This document shows, in pieces, positions 52,835 to 61,780 of a stretch of 64,000 bases of DNA (positions are counted from its first letter, which is position 1; each line of letters opens with the position of its first letter). Made by a program: the position numbers and the translations under genes. Under the pieces are notes generated by a model, which had not been told where the DNA came from, ran no database searches, and worked only from the letters and a program-made list of their open reading frames with translations. This DNA is from Streptomyces sp. NBC_01465 (GTDB lineage Bacteria; Actinomycetota; Actinomycetes; Streptomycetales; Streptomycetaceae): assembly GCF_036227325.1 (NCBI RefSeq), contig NZ_CP109467.1:6572001-6636000 (forward strand). Direction: 5' to 3'.

Positions 52835-54259
52835 GTGCTGCGCATCAAGTCCCCGGAACAGCTGGTCGCCGAATCGGGCGCCGACCTCGAGGGCCACGGC
52901 CTCAAGCGCACCATGGGGCTCTTCCAGCTCGTGTGCTTCGGCGTCGGCGCCATCGTCGGCACCGGCATCTTCGTCGGCCTCTCCGACACGGTCGCCGAAG
53001 CCGGCCCCGCGGTGATCATCTCGTTCATCCTGGCCGCGATCACCTGCATCTTCACCGCCTTCTCCTTCGCGGAGCTGGGCGGCGCGATCCCGGTCTCGGG
53101 CTCCTCGTACTCCTTCGCCTACGCGACCCTCGGCGAGCGCATCGCCTTCCTGACCGGGTGGTGCCTGCTGCTCGAGTACGGCGTCTCGGTCTCTGCCGTC
53201 GCGGTCGGCTGGAGCCAGTACGTCAATGAACTGCTCGACAGCATCTTCGGCCACCAGCTGCCCGCCTCGCTCTCGGCGGGCCCCGGCGACGGAGGCGTGA
53301 TCAACATCCCCGCCGTCGTCGTGATCCTGATGGCCGCCCTCCTGCTGGTGCGCGGCATCCGCGAGAGCGCCCGCGCCACCGCCGCCATGGCCGTCCTCAA
53401 GATCGCCATCCTGATCGCCTTCTGCGCGATCGCCTTCACGGCCTTCGAGGACGGCAACCTCGTGCCGTTCTCCCCAGAGGGCTTCGCCGGCATCACGGCC
53501 GGCACGTCGGCCGCGTTCTTCTCGTACATCGGCTTCGACGCGATCACCACGGCCGGTGAAGAGGTCAAGAACCCCCGTCGCAACATCCCCATCGCGATCC
53601 TGATCTGCATCGGTGTCGTCACGGTCATCTACTGCCTGGTCGCCGTCGCCGCCATCGGCGCACTGGGCGCGGACGCCGTCGGCGACAAGCCCGCCGCGCT
53701 CTCGCTCATCGTCAACCAGGTCACCGACTCCACCGTGGGCGGCGGAATCATCGCCTTCGGCGCCGTCGTCGCGATCGCCTCGGTCGTCCTCGCCGTGATG
53801 TACGGCCAGACCCGCATCCTGATGTCGATGTCCCGCGACGGCCTGATCCCGCGCGTCTTCGAACGCGTCTCGCCGAAGACGGCGACCCCTGTCGCCAACA
53901 CCTGGATCGTCGCGCTCGTCTTCGCGGTGCCCGCGGCCTTCTCCTCGCTCGACATCGTCGTGAACCTGACGACCATCGGCGCGGCCGCGACCATGGCCGT
54001 CGTCAATATCGCGGTGATCGTCCTGCGCCGCAGCCACCCGGAGCTCGAGCGTTCCTTCCGGGTGCCGTTCTACCCGGTCAGCCCGCTGGTGGGCATGGCG
54101 TTCTGTGTGTACCTGATGTACGGAACGGGCTGGACGACCTGGGTCCAGTTCATCGTCTTCGTCGTGGTCGGACTGGTCGTGTACGCGCTCTACGGGCGCC
54201 GCAACTCCCGCCTCACCGACCCCGGCACCGACCCCGTCAGTCCCGCCCCGGCAGCGTGA
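52835..54259 (+). CDS. APC-family amino acid permease
   Basis: Cationic-amino-acid-transporter (CAT)-like permease of 474 residues with 12 hydrophobic segments; conserved substrate-binding GVGAIVGTGIFVG in helix 1 and FFSYIGFDAITTAGEEVKNP in helix 6. Members carry lysine, arginine, ornithine or other amino acids by proton symport. GTG start. Position after arginine deiminase and carbamoyltransferase suggests arginine uptake or arginine/ornithine exchange, though exchange is normally done by a different (ArcD) family, so this is inference. Confidence 0.93.
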   Translation: MLRIKSPEQLVAESGADLEGHGLKRTMGLFQLVCFGVGAIVGTGIFVGLSDTVAEAGPAVIISFILAAITCIFTAFSFAELGGAIPVSGSSYSFAYATLGERIAFLTGWCLLLEYGVSVSAVAVGWSQYVNELLDSIFGHQLPASLSAGPGDGGVINIPAVVVILMAALLLVRGIRESARATAAMAVLKIAILIAFCAIAFTAFEDGNLVPFSPEGFAGITAGTSAAFFSYIGFDAITTAGEEVKNPRRNIPIAILICIGVVTVIYCLVAVAAIGALGADAVGDKPAALSLIVNQVTDSTVGGGIIAFGAVVAIASVVLAVMYGQTRILMSMSRDGLIPRVFERVSPKTATPVANTWIVALVFAVPAAFSSLDIVVNLTTIGAAATMAVVNIAVIVLRRSHPELERSFRVPFYPVSPLVGMAFCVYLMYGTGWTTWVQFIVFVVVGLVVYALYGRRNSRLTDPGTDPVSPAPAA

Positions 54260-54680
54260 ACCAGATCGCCTTGCCGTGCGCGGTGGGGCGGTGGCCGTAG
54301 GACGAGGAGAGGGTGCGGATCAGCAGCAGTCCGCGCCCGTGCTCCTGCCAGGGGTCGGGCTCGCCCGCGGGTTCGCTGCGTACGAGATCGCCGGGGGCGA
54401 CCGGATCGCGGTCGTGCACCTCGACCTGGCAGCCCGTCGGGAGCAGCTCGACGACCAGCTCGATCGGGTCGTCGCCGTCCGTGTGCTCCACCGCGTTGGC
54501 CACCAGCTCCGCCGTCAGGAGCTCGGCCGTGTCGCTGTCCGCCGCGCTGCCGTCGCCCGCCGCGATGTCCGCGAGCGCGGTGCGGATCAGGGCGCGGGCG
54601 ATCGGCACGGCCGCGGTGGTGTGCGGCAGCGCGATGCGCCATGAGGCGGGGCGGGAGGTGTCGGACACGCTGAGCTTCAT
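54237..54680 (-). CDS. Anti-sigma-factor-like ATP-binding protein (RsbW/SpoIIAB-type HATPase)
   Basis: Single-domain HATPase_c protein of 147 residues with N box ELVANAVEH, a G1-like box DRDP and G2 region HGRGLLLI. Such proteins are numerous in Streptomyces and act as serine kinases/anti-sigma factors or as partners of other regulators. ATG at 54680 fits the domain start. The final 23 bases overlap the convergent permease gene. No sigma factor or antagonist is next to it, so the partner is unknown. Confidence 0.9.
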   Translation of the reverse strand: MKLSVSDTSRPASWRIALPHTTAAVPIARALIRTALADIAAGDGSAADSDTAELLTAELVANAVEHTDGDDPIELVVELLPTGCQVEVHDRDPVAPGDLVRSEPAGEPDPWQEHGRGLLLIRTLSSSYGHRPTAHGKAIWFTLPGRD

Positions 54681-54815
54681 CTCCGTACGGTCGGGGGTGC
54701 GTCGTGTTCGTCGAGTGTTCAACGGTACGGAGCGGACCTGTGTGCGAGTAGAGGCCGCAGTCTCCCCGGGGGCGGGACCTTCGGCGCGCTTTGCTGCATT
54801 CCCTTTATTGCGCGC

Positions 54816-54833
54816 TCGTGACGGGGGTCACGA
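54816..54833. promoter_or_regulatory. TCGTGAC-N4-GTCACGA palindromic operator before the enoyl-CoA hydratase gene
   Basis: Seven-base arms (54816-54822, 54827-54833) are exact inverted copies around GGGG. TGATAACTT at 54839-54847 is a possible -10 just after it, so a bound repressor would block initiation. The regulator is unknown; a TetR/GntR-type factor would fit. The rest of the 208-base gap shows no gene. Confidence 0.6.
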
Positions 54834-54888
54834 ACAGGTGATAACTTCTAGGGACCGGCAGCCCTCCGACCGAAGGAGGCCGCACGTC

Positions 54889-55716
54889 ATGAGCCCCTTT
54901 ACAGGCTCCACACCCCGTACCGGCGAGTGGCAGCATCTGCGTCTCGCCGTCGACGGCGGGGTCGCCACCGTCACCCTCGCCCGGCCCGAGAAACTCAACG
55001 CCCTCACCTTCGGCGCCTACGCCGACCTGCGCGATCTCCTCGCCGAGCTCTCCCGCGAGCGTGCGGTGCGCGCCCTGGTCTTGGGCGGCGAGGGGCGCGG
55101 CTTCTGCTCCGGCGGTGACGTCGACGAGATCATCGGCGCGACGCTCGCCATGGACACCGCACAGCTCCTCGACTTCAACCGGATGACCGGGCAGGTCGTA
55201 CGGGCCCTGCGCGAATGCCCCTTCCCGGTCATCGCCGCGGTCCACGGCGTCGCGGCGGGCGCGGGCGCCGTCCTCGCACTGGCCGCGGACTTCCGGATCG
55301 CCGACCCCTCCACCCGGTTCGCCTTCCTCTTCACCAAGGTGGGGCTCTCCGGGGGCGACATGGGGGCGGCGTATCTGCTGCCGCGCGTGGTCGGGCTCGG
55401 GCACGCCACCCGGCTGCTGATGCTCGGTGACCCGGTCCGTGCCCATGAGGCCGAACGCATCGGCCTGGTCAGCGAGTTGGCGGCCGAGGGCCGTGCCGGT
55501 GAGGCCGCCGCCGCGCTCGCCCGCAGGCTCGCCGAGGGGCCGGCCCTCGCGTACGCACAGACCAAGGCGCTGCTCACCGCCGAGCTCGACATGCCCCTCG
55601 CGGCCGCGGTCGAGCTCGACGCCGCCACCCAGGCGCTCCTGATGAACGGCGAGGACTACGCCGAGTTCCACGCCGCCTTCACCGAGAAGCGGCCGCCGAA
55701 ATGGCAGGGGAGGTAG
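54889..55716 (+). CDS. Enoyl-CoA hydratase/isomerase family protein
   Basis: Crotonase-fold enzyme of 275 residues: LGGEGRGFCSGGDVDE forms the first oxyanion glycine region and VAAGAGAVLALAADFRI the second; KVGLSGGDMGAAYLLPRVVG carries the usual position of the second catalytic glutamate, here with GGD in the sequence. The ATG has AAGGAGG upstream. It overlaps the spacer of the flavoenzyme gene at 55722 (five-base gap), so the two are one operon. In the proposed aryl-CoA pathway it would hydrate the dearomatised ring thioester. Confidence 0.92.
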   Translation: MSPFTGSTPRTGEWQHLRLAVDGGVATVTLARPEKLNALTFGAYADLRDLLAELSRERAVRALVLGGEGRGFCSGGDVDEIIGATLAMDTAQLLDFNRMTGQVVRALRECPFPVIAAVHGVAAGAGAVLALAADFRIADPSTRFAFLFTKVGLSGGDMGAAYLLPRVVGLGHATRLLMLGDPVRAHEAERIGLVSELAAEGRAGEAAAALARRLAEGPALAYAQTKALLTAELDMPLAAAVELDAATQALLMNGEDYAEFHAAFTEKRPPKWQGR

Positions 55717-55721
55717 CCGGG

Positions 55722-57992
55722 ATGCGTGTCGCGGTCATCGGCGGCGGACCCGGCGGGCTGTACGCCGCGGCCCTCCTGAAGCGGCTCGACCCCACCCGCT
55801 CCGTCACCGTCTGGGAGCGCAACGCCCCCGACGACACCTTCGGCTTCGGCGTCGTCCTCTCCGACGAGACCCTCGGCGGCATCCAGCACGCGGACCCCGT
55901 CGTCTACGCCGCGCTCCAGAAGGAGTTCGTGCGCTGGGACGACATCGACGTCGTCCACCGGGGCACGACCCTGACCTCCGGCGGCCACGGCTTCTCGGCG
56001 CTCGGCCGGCGCCGTCTCCTGGAGATCCTGCACGAGCGCTGCCGCTCGCTGGGTGTCGACCTCCGGTTCCGCAACGAGGCGCCGCCCGCTGCCGAACTCG
56101 CCCTGGAACACGATCTGGTGATCGCGGCCGACGGGGTGCACAGCGCGACCCGCACCGCGCACGCCGACGTCTTCGCGCCCCGCCTCACCACCCACCGCTG
56201 CCGCTACATCTGGCTCTCCGCCGACTTCGCCTTCGATGCCTTCCGTTTCGAGATCGCCGAGACCGAACACGGCGTGATGCAGCTGCACGGCTACCCGTAT
56301 GCGGCCGACGCCTCCACCGTCATCGTCGAGATGCGCGAGGAGGTGTGGCGGGCGGCCGGCCTTGACACCTGCGACGAGCAGGAGTCGACGGAACGCTGCG
56401 CGAAGATCTTCGCGGACGCGCTGGGCGGACGTGCCCTGCGCGGCAACAACTCGACGTGGACCGCGTTCCGCACCGTCGTCAACGACCGCTGGTCGCACGG
56501 CAGTACGGTCCTGATCGGCGACGCCGCCCACACCGCCCATTTCTCCATCGGCTCCGGTACGAAGCTGGCGGTCGAGGACGCCCTCGCCCTCGTCGCCTGC
56601 ATCGAGGAACAGCCCGACCTCCCCACCGCGCTCGCCGCGTACGAGAGCGAACGCCGCCCCGTCGTCGCCTCCACACAGCGTGCCGCGCAGGCCAGCCTGG
56701 AGTGGTTCGAGCAGCTGGAGACGTACGTCGGTCAGCCGCCGCGCCAGTTCGCCTTCAACCTCCTCACCCGCAGCCGCCGTGTCACCCACGACAACCTGCG
56801 CCTGCGCGACCCCGCCTTCACCGATGCGGTGGAGCGCGCCTTCGGCTGTGAGCAGGACACACCCCCGATGTTCACGCCCTTCCGGCTGCGCCGACTGACC
56901 CTGCGCAACCGGGTCGTCGTCTCGCCGATGGACATGTACTCCGCCACGCACGGCGTCCCCGGCGACTTCCACCTCGTTCACCTGGGCGCGCGGGCGCTCG
57001 GCGGGGCGGGTCTCGTCATGACGGAGATGGTGTGCGTCAGCCCGGAGGGCCGCATCACACCGGGCTGTGCGGGCCTCTACACCCCGGAACAGGCCACGGC
57101 CTGGCGCCGTATCGCCGACTTCGTGCACACGCAGTCGCCGGGGACGGCCATCGGAGTCCAGCTGGGCCACTCGGGCCGCAAGGGATCGACCCGCCTGATG
57201 TGGGAGGGCATGGACCAGCCGCTCCCGGACGGCGAGAACTGGCCCCTGTCGGCCGCCTCCCCCCTCCCGTACCTGCGCGGCGTCAGCCAGACCCCGCACC
57301 AGCTCGACCGCACCGGACTCATCGACATCCGCGAACAGTTCGCGGCAGCGGCCTGGCGTGCGGCCCGCTGCGGCTTCGACCTCCTCGAACTCCACTGCGC
57401 TCACGGCTACTTGCTGTCCGGATTCCTCTCCCCGCTGACCAATCAACGAACCGACGGTTACGGCGGTTCCCTGGCCGCCCGCCTGCGCTTCCCCCTGGAG
57501 GTCTTCGACGCGGTACGCGGCATCTGGCCGGACGACCGCCCGATGACGGTCCGTATCTCGGCCACGGACTGGGCGGACGGCGGCACGACCGCAGAGGAGG
57601 CGGTGGAGATCGCCCGGGCCTTCGCCGACCACGGCGCGGACGCGATCGACGTGTCCACGGGACAGGTCGTCGCCGACGAGCAGCCCGCCTACGGCCGCTC
57701 GTACCAGACCCCCTACGCGGACCGCATCCGCAACGAGCTGGGCATCCCGGTGATCGCGGTCGGTGCGATCTCCTCCTGGGACGACGTCAACTCGCTGCTC
57801 CTGGCGGGCCGTTCGGACCTCTGCGCGCTGGCCCGCCCCCACCTCCACGACCCGAACTGGACGCTGCACGCGGCGGCCGACCAGGAGTACAAGGGCCCGG
57901 GTGCCCCGTGGCCCCTCCCGTACCAGGCGGGCAGCCGCCGCCCCCAGACAGGAAGGACGGACGGCCCGAAGCCGCGGCTCACTCTGGCGTGA
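55722..57992 (+). CDS. Bifunctional FAD monooxygenase - old yellow enzyme fusion (2-aminobenzoyl-CoA or salicylyl-CoA hydroxylase/reductase)
   Basis: Fusion of 756 residues. Residues about 1-375: salicylate-hydroxylase-like FAD monooxygenase with VIGGGPGGLYAAALLK, the DG motif (IAADGVHSATR) and the GD motif (VLIGDAAHTAHFSIGSG). Residues about 390-740: old yellow enzyme/2,4-dienoyl-CoA reductase-like FMN domain (PFRLRRLTLRNRVVVSPMDMY, HCAHGYLLSGFLSPLTNQR). This architecture is that of 2-aminobenzoyl-CoA monooxygenase/reductase, which hydroxylates and then reduces the ring; close relatives are annotated salicylyl-CoA 5-hydroxylase. ATG 55722 chosen because CAGGGGAGG precedes it; ATG 55701 is an alternative. 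Convergent with a minus-strand gene (14-base overlap). Confidence 0.93.
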   Translation: MRVAVIGGGPGGLYAAALLKRLDPTRSVTVWERNAPDDTFGFGVVLSDETLGGIQHADPVVYAALQKEFVRWDDIDVVHRGTTLTSGGHGFSALGRRRLLEILHERCRSLGVDLRFRNEAPPAAELALEHDLVIAADGVHSATRTAHADVFAPRLTTHRCRYIWLSADFAFDAFRFEIAETEHGVMQLHGYPYAADASTVIVEMREEVWRAAGLDTCDEQESTERCAKIFADALGGRALRGNNSTWTAFRTVVNDRWSHGSTVLIGDAAHTAHFSIGSGTKLAVEDALALVACIEEQPDLPTALAAYESERRPVVASTQRAAQASLEWFEQLETYVGQPPRQFAFNLLTRSRRVTHDNLRLRDPAFTDAVERAFGCEQDTPPMFTPFRLRRLTLRNRVVVSPMDMYSATHGVPGDFHLVHLGARALGGAGLVMTEMVCVSPEGRITPGCAGLYTPEQATAWRRIADFVHTQSPGTAIGVQLGHSGRKGSTRLMWEGMDQPLPDGENWPLSAASPLPYLRGVSQTPHQLDRTGLIDIREQFAAAAWRAARCGFDLLELHCAHGYLLSGFLSPLTNQRTDGYGGSLAARLRFPLEVFDAVRGIWPDDRPMTVRISATDWADGGTTAEEAVEIARAFADHGADAIDVSTGQVVADEQPAYGRSYQTPYADRIRNELGIPVIAVGAISSWDDVNSLLLAGRSDLCALARPHLHDPNWTLHAAADQEYKGPGAPWPLPYQAGSRRPQTGRTDGPKPRLTLA

Positions 57993-58413
57993 GGCAGTCG
58001 TGGCACAGGCACGGGTCGGGGTGCGGTACGCCGCCCCAGTGCGAGGCGCGGTACTCGCGCGAGACCCGCTCGAAGAACCGGGCGCGCTCGTCGGCCTGTT
58101 CACGGCCGCCGTACCCGAGCCAGCTGTCCTCGTAGCGGCGCAGCACCGCCGGGCTGTAGACGAGTTCGGCCCGGAAGCCATGCAGATTGCGGGCCGCCAT
58201 GTCGATGGTGATGTACGCCCCGGTGTGCCGCCCGTGCCCGACGGTGGTCACCTGCTCCCAGCCCATGCCCGGATGGCCCCCGATGACGTACACCTTCGCC
58301 CCGCCCCGGTACGACTTGGTCCCCGGCCGCAGCTCCTGGCCGCCCTCGCCGTACCGCCGGTGGAACACGACGTTCGCGGCGACCAGCCAGACCGGCTCGG
58401 GCCCCTCGCTCAT
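57979..58413 (-). CDS. Conserved hypothetical protein with C-terminal CLCHDC motif
   Basis: Protein of 144 residues, not recognised. The middle has YVIGGHPGMGWEQVTTVGHGR, and the end has a small histidine/cysteine cluster, HWGGVPHPDPCLCHDC, which could bind a metal. No signal peptide or membrane segment. ATG overlaps the stop of the acetyltransferase gene (ATGA). The 3' end overlaps the flavoenzyme gene by 14 bases. No link to the catabolic genes is evident beyond location. Confidence 0.75.
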   Translation of the reverse strand: MSEGPEPVWLVAANVVFHRRYGEGGQELRPGTKSYRGGAKVYVIGGHPGMGWEQVTTVGHGRHTGAYITIDMAARNLHGFRAELVYSPAVLRRYEDSWLGYGGREQADERARFFERVSREYRASHWGGVPHPDPCLCHDCLTPE

Positions 58414-59240
58414 GATGCGGTGACGATGACGCGGTCGGTGACCGGGCGGTACCCGATGCGCTGGTAGACCCCGTTGCTGGTCGGGTTGGCCAGGTCGGTG
58501 AAGAGCAGCACCTCCGCCGCGCCCGCGTCCTGCGCCGCCCGGCTCACCTCCGCCGTGACCGCCGCCGCGTAGCCGTGGCCGCGCAGTTCGGGCGGGGTGT
58601 AGACCGGGGCGACGCGGACCGAGCCCGCGACCGGGCGGATCGCTCCGGCCAGCGACACCGGTGTCCCTTCGTGCTCCCAGAGCGTCAGGCCGCCGTACGA
58701 GAGCCGGTCGGTCACCGCCTCCTCGACGTGCGCATCAGCCCGGTCGGTACCGGTGTCACGGGCGAACGCGTGTAGCCACTCCACCAGGAGCTCGCGGTCG
58801 GATTCCGTGGCGATGCGAGCGCGGCCCGGTGGGGCGGGGGAGGGCGGGGTCAACTCGTCGAGGCGGTAAAGGCGTTGTTCCAGCAGGGTCCTGCGCTCGG
58901 GCCAGTCCGCCGTCAGCGCATCGAGCTCGGAGGGCCGCGCATTGACCGTGGTCGCGCCCAGCTTCCGTATCTCCGCGGCCAGCGGCGCGAGCGCCTCTTC
59001 GGGCACCACGCCCACCTGGAAGGGGTGCGGCGGAGTCCACACCGCGGTCCCTTCGACGGCGCCGTCGCGCCCGCGCCACCAGCCGAACACGGGGGCGTCG
59101 TCGCCGTAGATGTGGAGGCCGCGCTTCTTGAGGCCGGCCGTGATGGTCAGGATCAGCGTGTTCTCCGCCGGATGCGTGGCGGCCGCGTCGCCCGCCGTCG
59201 CCAGGAAAGCGTCGAGATCCTCAGTGAAGGTCCAGGTCAT
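58410..59240 (-). CDS. GNAT-family N-acetyltransferase
   Basis: Two-module GNAT protein of 276 residues: an N-terminal degenerate half and a C-terminal catalytic half with VAPVYTPPELRGHGYAAAVT (acetyl-CoA pyrophosphate loop R-G-x-G-Y) and LFTDLANPTSNGVYQRIGY at the end. ATG at 59240 fits the domain; the open frame upstream is not conserved-looking. Acceptor substrate unknown. Coupled by overlap to the gene at 57979. Confidence 0.9.
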   Translation of the reverse strand: MTWTFTEDLDAFLATAGDAAATHPAENTLILTITAGLKKRGLHIYGDDAPVFGWWRGRDGAVEGTAVWTPPHPFQVGVVPEEALAPLAAEIRKLGATTVNARPSELDALTADWPERRTLLEQRLYRLDELTPPSPAPPGRARIATESDRELLVEWLHAFARDTGTDRADAHVEEAVTDRLSYGGLTLWEHEGTPVSLAGAIRPVAGSVRVAPVYTPPELRGHGYAAAVTAEVSRAAQDAGAAEVLLFTDLANPTSNGVYQRIGYRPVTDRVIVTAS

Positions 59241-59268
59241 CGCTTCATGATGCCGAGGAGCCCGGTCT

Positions 59269-60078
59269 TCAGCACCCCAGTTTCGCGAACCCCGCCCCGG
59301 CGTCCCGCAGCCGCCCGTGCAGCGCCGCGAAGACCTGCGCCGCACGCCCGCCCGGCCAGTCGTGCGGAAGCAGTTCCGGCGGCAGGCCCGGGTCCGCGTA
59401 CGGGAGGCGGCGCCAGGAGTCCAGGGCCAGGAGGTAGTCGCGGTAGGCGGACTCGGCGTCGGGCTCGGTGCGTTCCCAGCGGCTCAGCACCGGCTCGTGG
59501 CGGTCCAGGAACGCCTCGTACTCCTTGGCGATCGCCCCGAGGTCCCACCACCGCGCCACCGACGCGGCGGTCGCCGTGAAGCCGAGGTGCTCGCCCCTGA
59601 ACAGGTCGACGTACGGACCGAGTTCGAGCCGCTCCAGGGTGTGCCGCGTCTCCTCGTACAGCGCTGCCGGTGCGATCCACACGCCGGGCGCGGCCGTCCC
59701 GAAACCCAGCCCGGCCAGTCGCGAGCGCAGCACATGACGGCGGTCGCGTTCCGACTCGGGGACCGAGAAGACGGCGAGCACCCAGCCGTCCGCGAGCCGT
59801 GGCGCGGGCCGTTCGTAGATCCGCCGGTCGCCGTCGTCGAGCAATTGGCGCGCGTCCGGCGACAGCGCGTAGCCCGCGGCGCCCTCCTCCGTGCGGGAGG
59901 ACTCCAGCAGCCCGCGCCGCTTCAGCCGCGACACCGAGGAGCGCAACGACGGCGCGTCGACGCCCACCGCGGCCAGCAGGCGGATCAGTTCCGCCACGGG
60001 GACGGGGCCTGCGGACTCGCGGCCGTACGCGCCGTACAGCGTGACGATCAGGGACCGGGGGGCGTGCAGCTCACTCAC
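59269..60078 (-). CDS. PaaX-family transcriptional regulator
   Basis: Regulator of 269 residues: N-terminal winged helix with SLIVTLYGAYGRE and LRSSVSRLKRRGLLES (recognition helix), central ADGWVLAVFSVPESERDRRHVLR (PaaX core) and a C-terminal domain. PaaX represses phenylacetate genes and is released by phenylacetyl-CoA; relatives sense other aryl-CoA esters. GTG start four bases after the stop of the CoA ligase gene, so regulator and inducer-forming enzyme are co-transcribed. Its likely targets are the gene sets at 54889 and 61781. Confidence 0.93.
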   Translation of the reverse strand: MSELHAPRSLIVTLYGAYGRESAGPVPVAELIRLLAAVGVDAPSLRSSVSRLKRRGLLESSRTEEGAAGYALSPDARQLLDDGDRRIYERPAPRLADGWVLAVFSVPESERDRRHVLRSRLAGLGFGTAAPGVWIAPAALYEETRHTLERLELGPYVDLFRGEHLGFTATAASVARWWDLGAIAKEYEAFLDRHEPVLSRWERTEPDAESAYRDYLLALDSWRRLPYADPGLPPELLPHDWPGGRAAQVFAALHGRLRDAGAGFAKLGC

Positions 60079-60082
60079 GCGA

Positions 60083-61687
60083 TCACTCTAATTCGCGCAG
60101 GCGGAAGCGCTGCAGTTTGCCCGTGGGCGTTCGCGGCAGGGCGTCCAGGAAGACGATCTCGCGCGGGCACTTGTACGGCACCAGCTCCTGCCGTACGAAC
60201 TCCTGCAGCGCCCGCCGGTCGCGCCGCGCGCCCGCCCGCAGCACGGCGTACGCGACCGCCACCTGCCCCCGGTCCTCGTCCGCGCGGCCCACGACGGCCG
60301 CCTCCAGCACATCGGGGTGGCGCAGCAGCGCGTCCTCGACCTCGGGGCCCGCGATGTTGTACCCCGCCGAGATGATCATGTCGTCCGCGCGGGCGACGTA
60401 GCGGAAGTAGCCGTCGGGCTCGCGGACATAAGTGTCGCCGGTGAGGTTCCAGCCGTCGCGCACGTACTCCAGCTGGCGCGCGTCGGCGAGATAGCGGCAA
60501 CCGACAGGACCCCGCACCGCGAGCAGCCCCGCCTCCCCGTCCGGCACAGGCTGCCCCGCCCGGTCCACCACCCGCGCCCGCCAGCCCGGCACCGGGACCC
60601 CGGTCGTCCCCGGGCGGATCGCGTCGTCCGCCGCCGAGACGAAGATGTGGAGGAGCTCGGTGGCGCCGATGCCGTTGATGATGCGCAGCCCGGTCCGCTC
60701 GTGCCAGGCGCGCCAGGTCGCTTCCGTCAGGTTCTCGCCCGCCGAGACACAGCGGCGCAGAGCCGAGATGTCGTACGCGTCCACGTCCGCCAGCATCGCC
60801 CGGTAGGCGGTCGGCGCGGTGAACAGGACCGAGACGCGGTGTTCGGCGAGCGCGGGCAACAGCTGCTTGGGACCGGCCTGTTCGAGCAGCAGCGCCGAAG
60901 CGCCCGCCCGCATCGGGAAGATGACGAGCCCGCCGAGCCCGAAGGTGAACCCCAGCGGCGGACTGCCCGCGAAGACATCGTCAGGATCGGGCTTGAGGAC
61001 GTGGCGCGAGAAGGTGTCCGCGATGGCGAGGACGTCCCGGTGGAAGTGCATGCACCCCTTGGGACGCCCGGTGGTCCCCGAGGTGAAGGCGATCAGGGCC
61101 ACGTCGTCGGAGGAGGTCGGCACGGCCTCGTACACATCGGGCCTGTCCTGCGCCAACTGGCAGAGATCGTCGGGCCCTTCACCCCCGAAGGTGGTGATCC
61201 GCAGCCCCGGCACCTCCGCCTTCGCCAGGTCGTCGACCGATCTGATGTCGCACAGCGCATGACTGATCCGTGCGAGGGAGCAGATCGTCGCCAGCTCCTG
61301 CGAGCGCTGCGCGGCCAGCACGGTCACCGCGACCGCGCCCGCCTTCATCACGGCGAGCCAACAGGCCGCCAGATGAGGGGTGGTGGGCCCGCGCAGCAGG
61401 ACGCGGTTGCCGGGTACGACCCCGAGGTCGTCGGTGAGCACATGCGCGATGCGGTCGACTTCGGACCGCAGTTCCCCGTACGTCCAGACCTCGCCGGCGG
61501 CGGTACGGAACACGGGCCGGTCCGCGCCGAAGCGCCGTACGGTGCCGTCCAGCAGCTCGGAACCGCAGTTGAGCCGGTCCGGGTAGCGCAGTTCGGGCAG
61601 GTCGACGATCAGCTCCGGCCACTGGTCGGCGGGCGGCAGCTGCTCGCGGGGAAAGGTGTCGACGTGCGCTGAGGTCTTCAGCTCCAT
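60083..61687 (-). CDS. Aryl-CoA ligase, likely 2-aminobenzoate/benzoate-CoA ligase family
   Basis: Adenylate-forming ligase of 534 residues: AMP-binding P-loop FTSGTTGRPKG, YRAMLAD, GIGATELLHIFVSA (A5, benzoate-CoA ligase-like), YVARADDMIISAGYNIAGPEVE hinge, and the C-terminal catalytic lysine in PTGKLQRF. The A5 region and overall layout match aromatic acid-CoA ligases. It would activate the pathway substrate (2-aminobenzoate, salicylate or benzoate) to its CoA ester. ATG start; divergent from the acyl-CoA dehydrogenase gene with a 93-base promoter region. Confidence 0.93.
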   Translation of the reverse strand: MELKTSAHVDTFPREQLPPADQWPELIVDLPELRYPDRLNCGSELLDGTVRRFGADRPVFRTAAGEVWTYGELRSEVDRIAHVLTDDLGVVPGNRVLLRGPTTPHLAACWLAVMKAGAVAVTVLAAQRSQELATICSLARISHALCDIRSVDDLAKAEVPGLRITTFGGEGPDDLCQLAQDRPDVYEAVPTSSDDVALIAFTSGTTGRPKGCMHFHRDVLAIADTFSRHVLKPDPDDVFAGSPPLGFTFGLGGLVIFPMRAGASALLLEQAGPKQLLPALAEHRVSVLFTAPTAYRAMLADVDAYDISALRRCVSAGENLTEATWRAWHERTGLRIINGIGATELLHIFVSAADDAIRPGTTGVPVPGWRARVVDRAGQPVPDGEAGLLAVRGPVGCRYLADARQLEYVRDGWNLTGDTYVREPDGYFRYVARADDMIISAGYNIAGPEVEDALLRHPDVLEAAVVGRADEDRGQVAVAYAVLRAGARRDRRALQEFVRQELVPYKCPREIVFLDALPRTPTGKLQRFRLRELE

Positions 61688-61711
61688 GACGGGATCGCCC
61701 CCTTGTCGCCT

Positions 61712-61744
61712 GTTGAGCGTATCGTTTACATGACGACAGTCAAC
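61712..61744. promoter_or_regulatory. Divergent promoter region with GTTGA...TCAAC arms
   Basis: GTTGA (61712-61716) and TCAAC (61740-61744) are inverted arms in the only AT-richer part of the ligase/dehydrogenase gap. A possible PaaX-type operator serving both directions; arms are short, so this is tentative. Confidence 0.3.
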
Positions 61745-61780
61745 GGTCCGCGATAAGACGCGTGAAGAGGGGTTGCCCGG

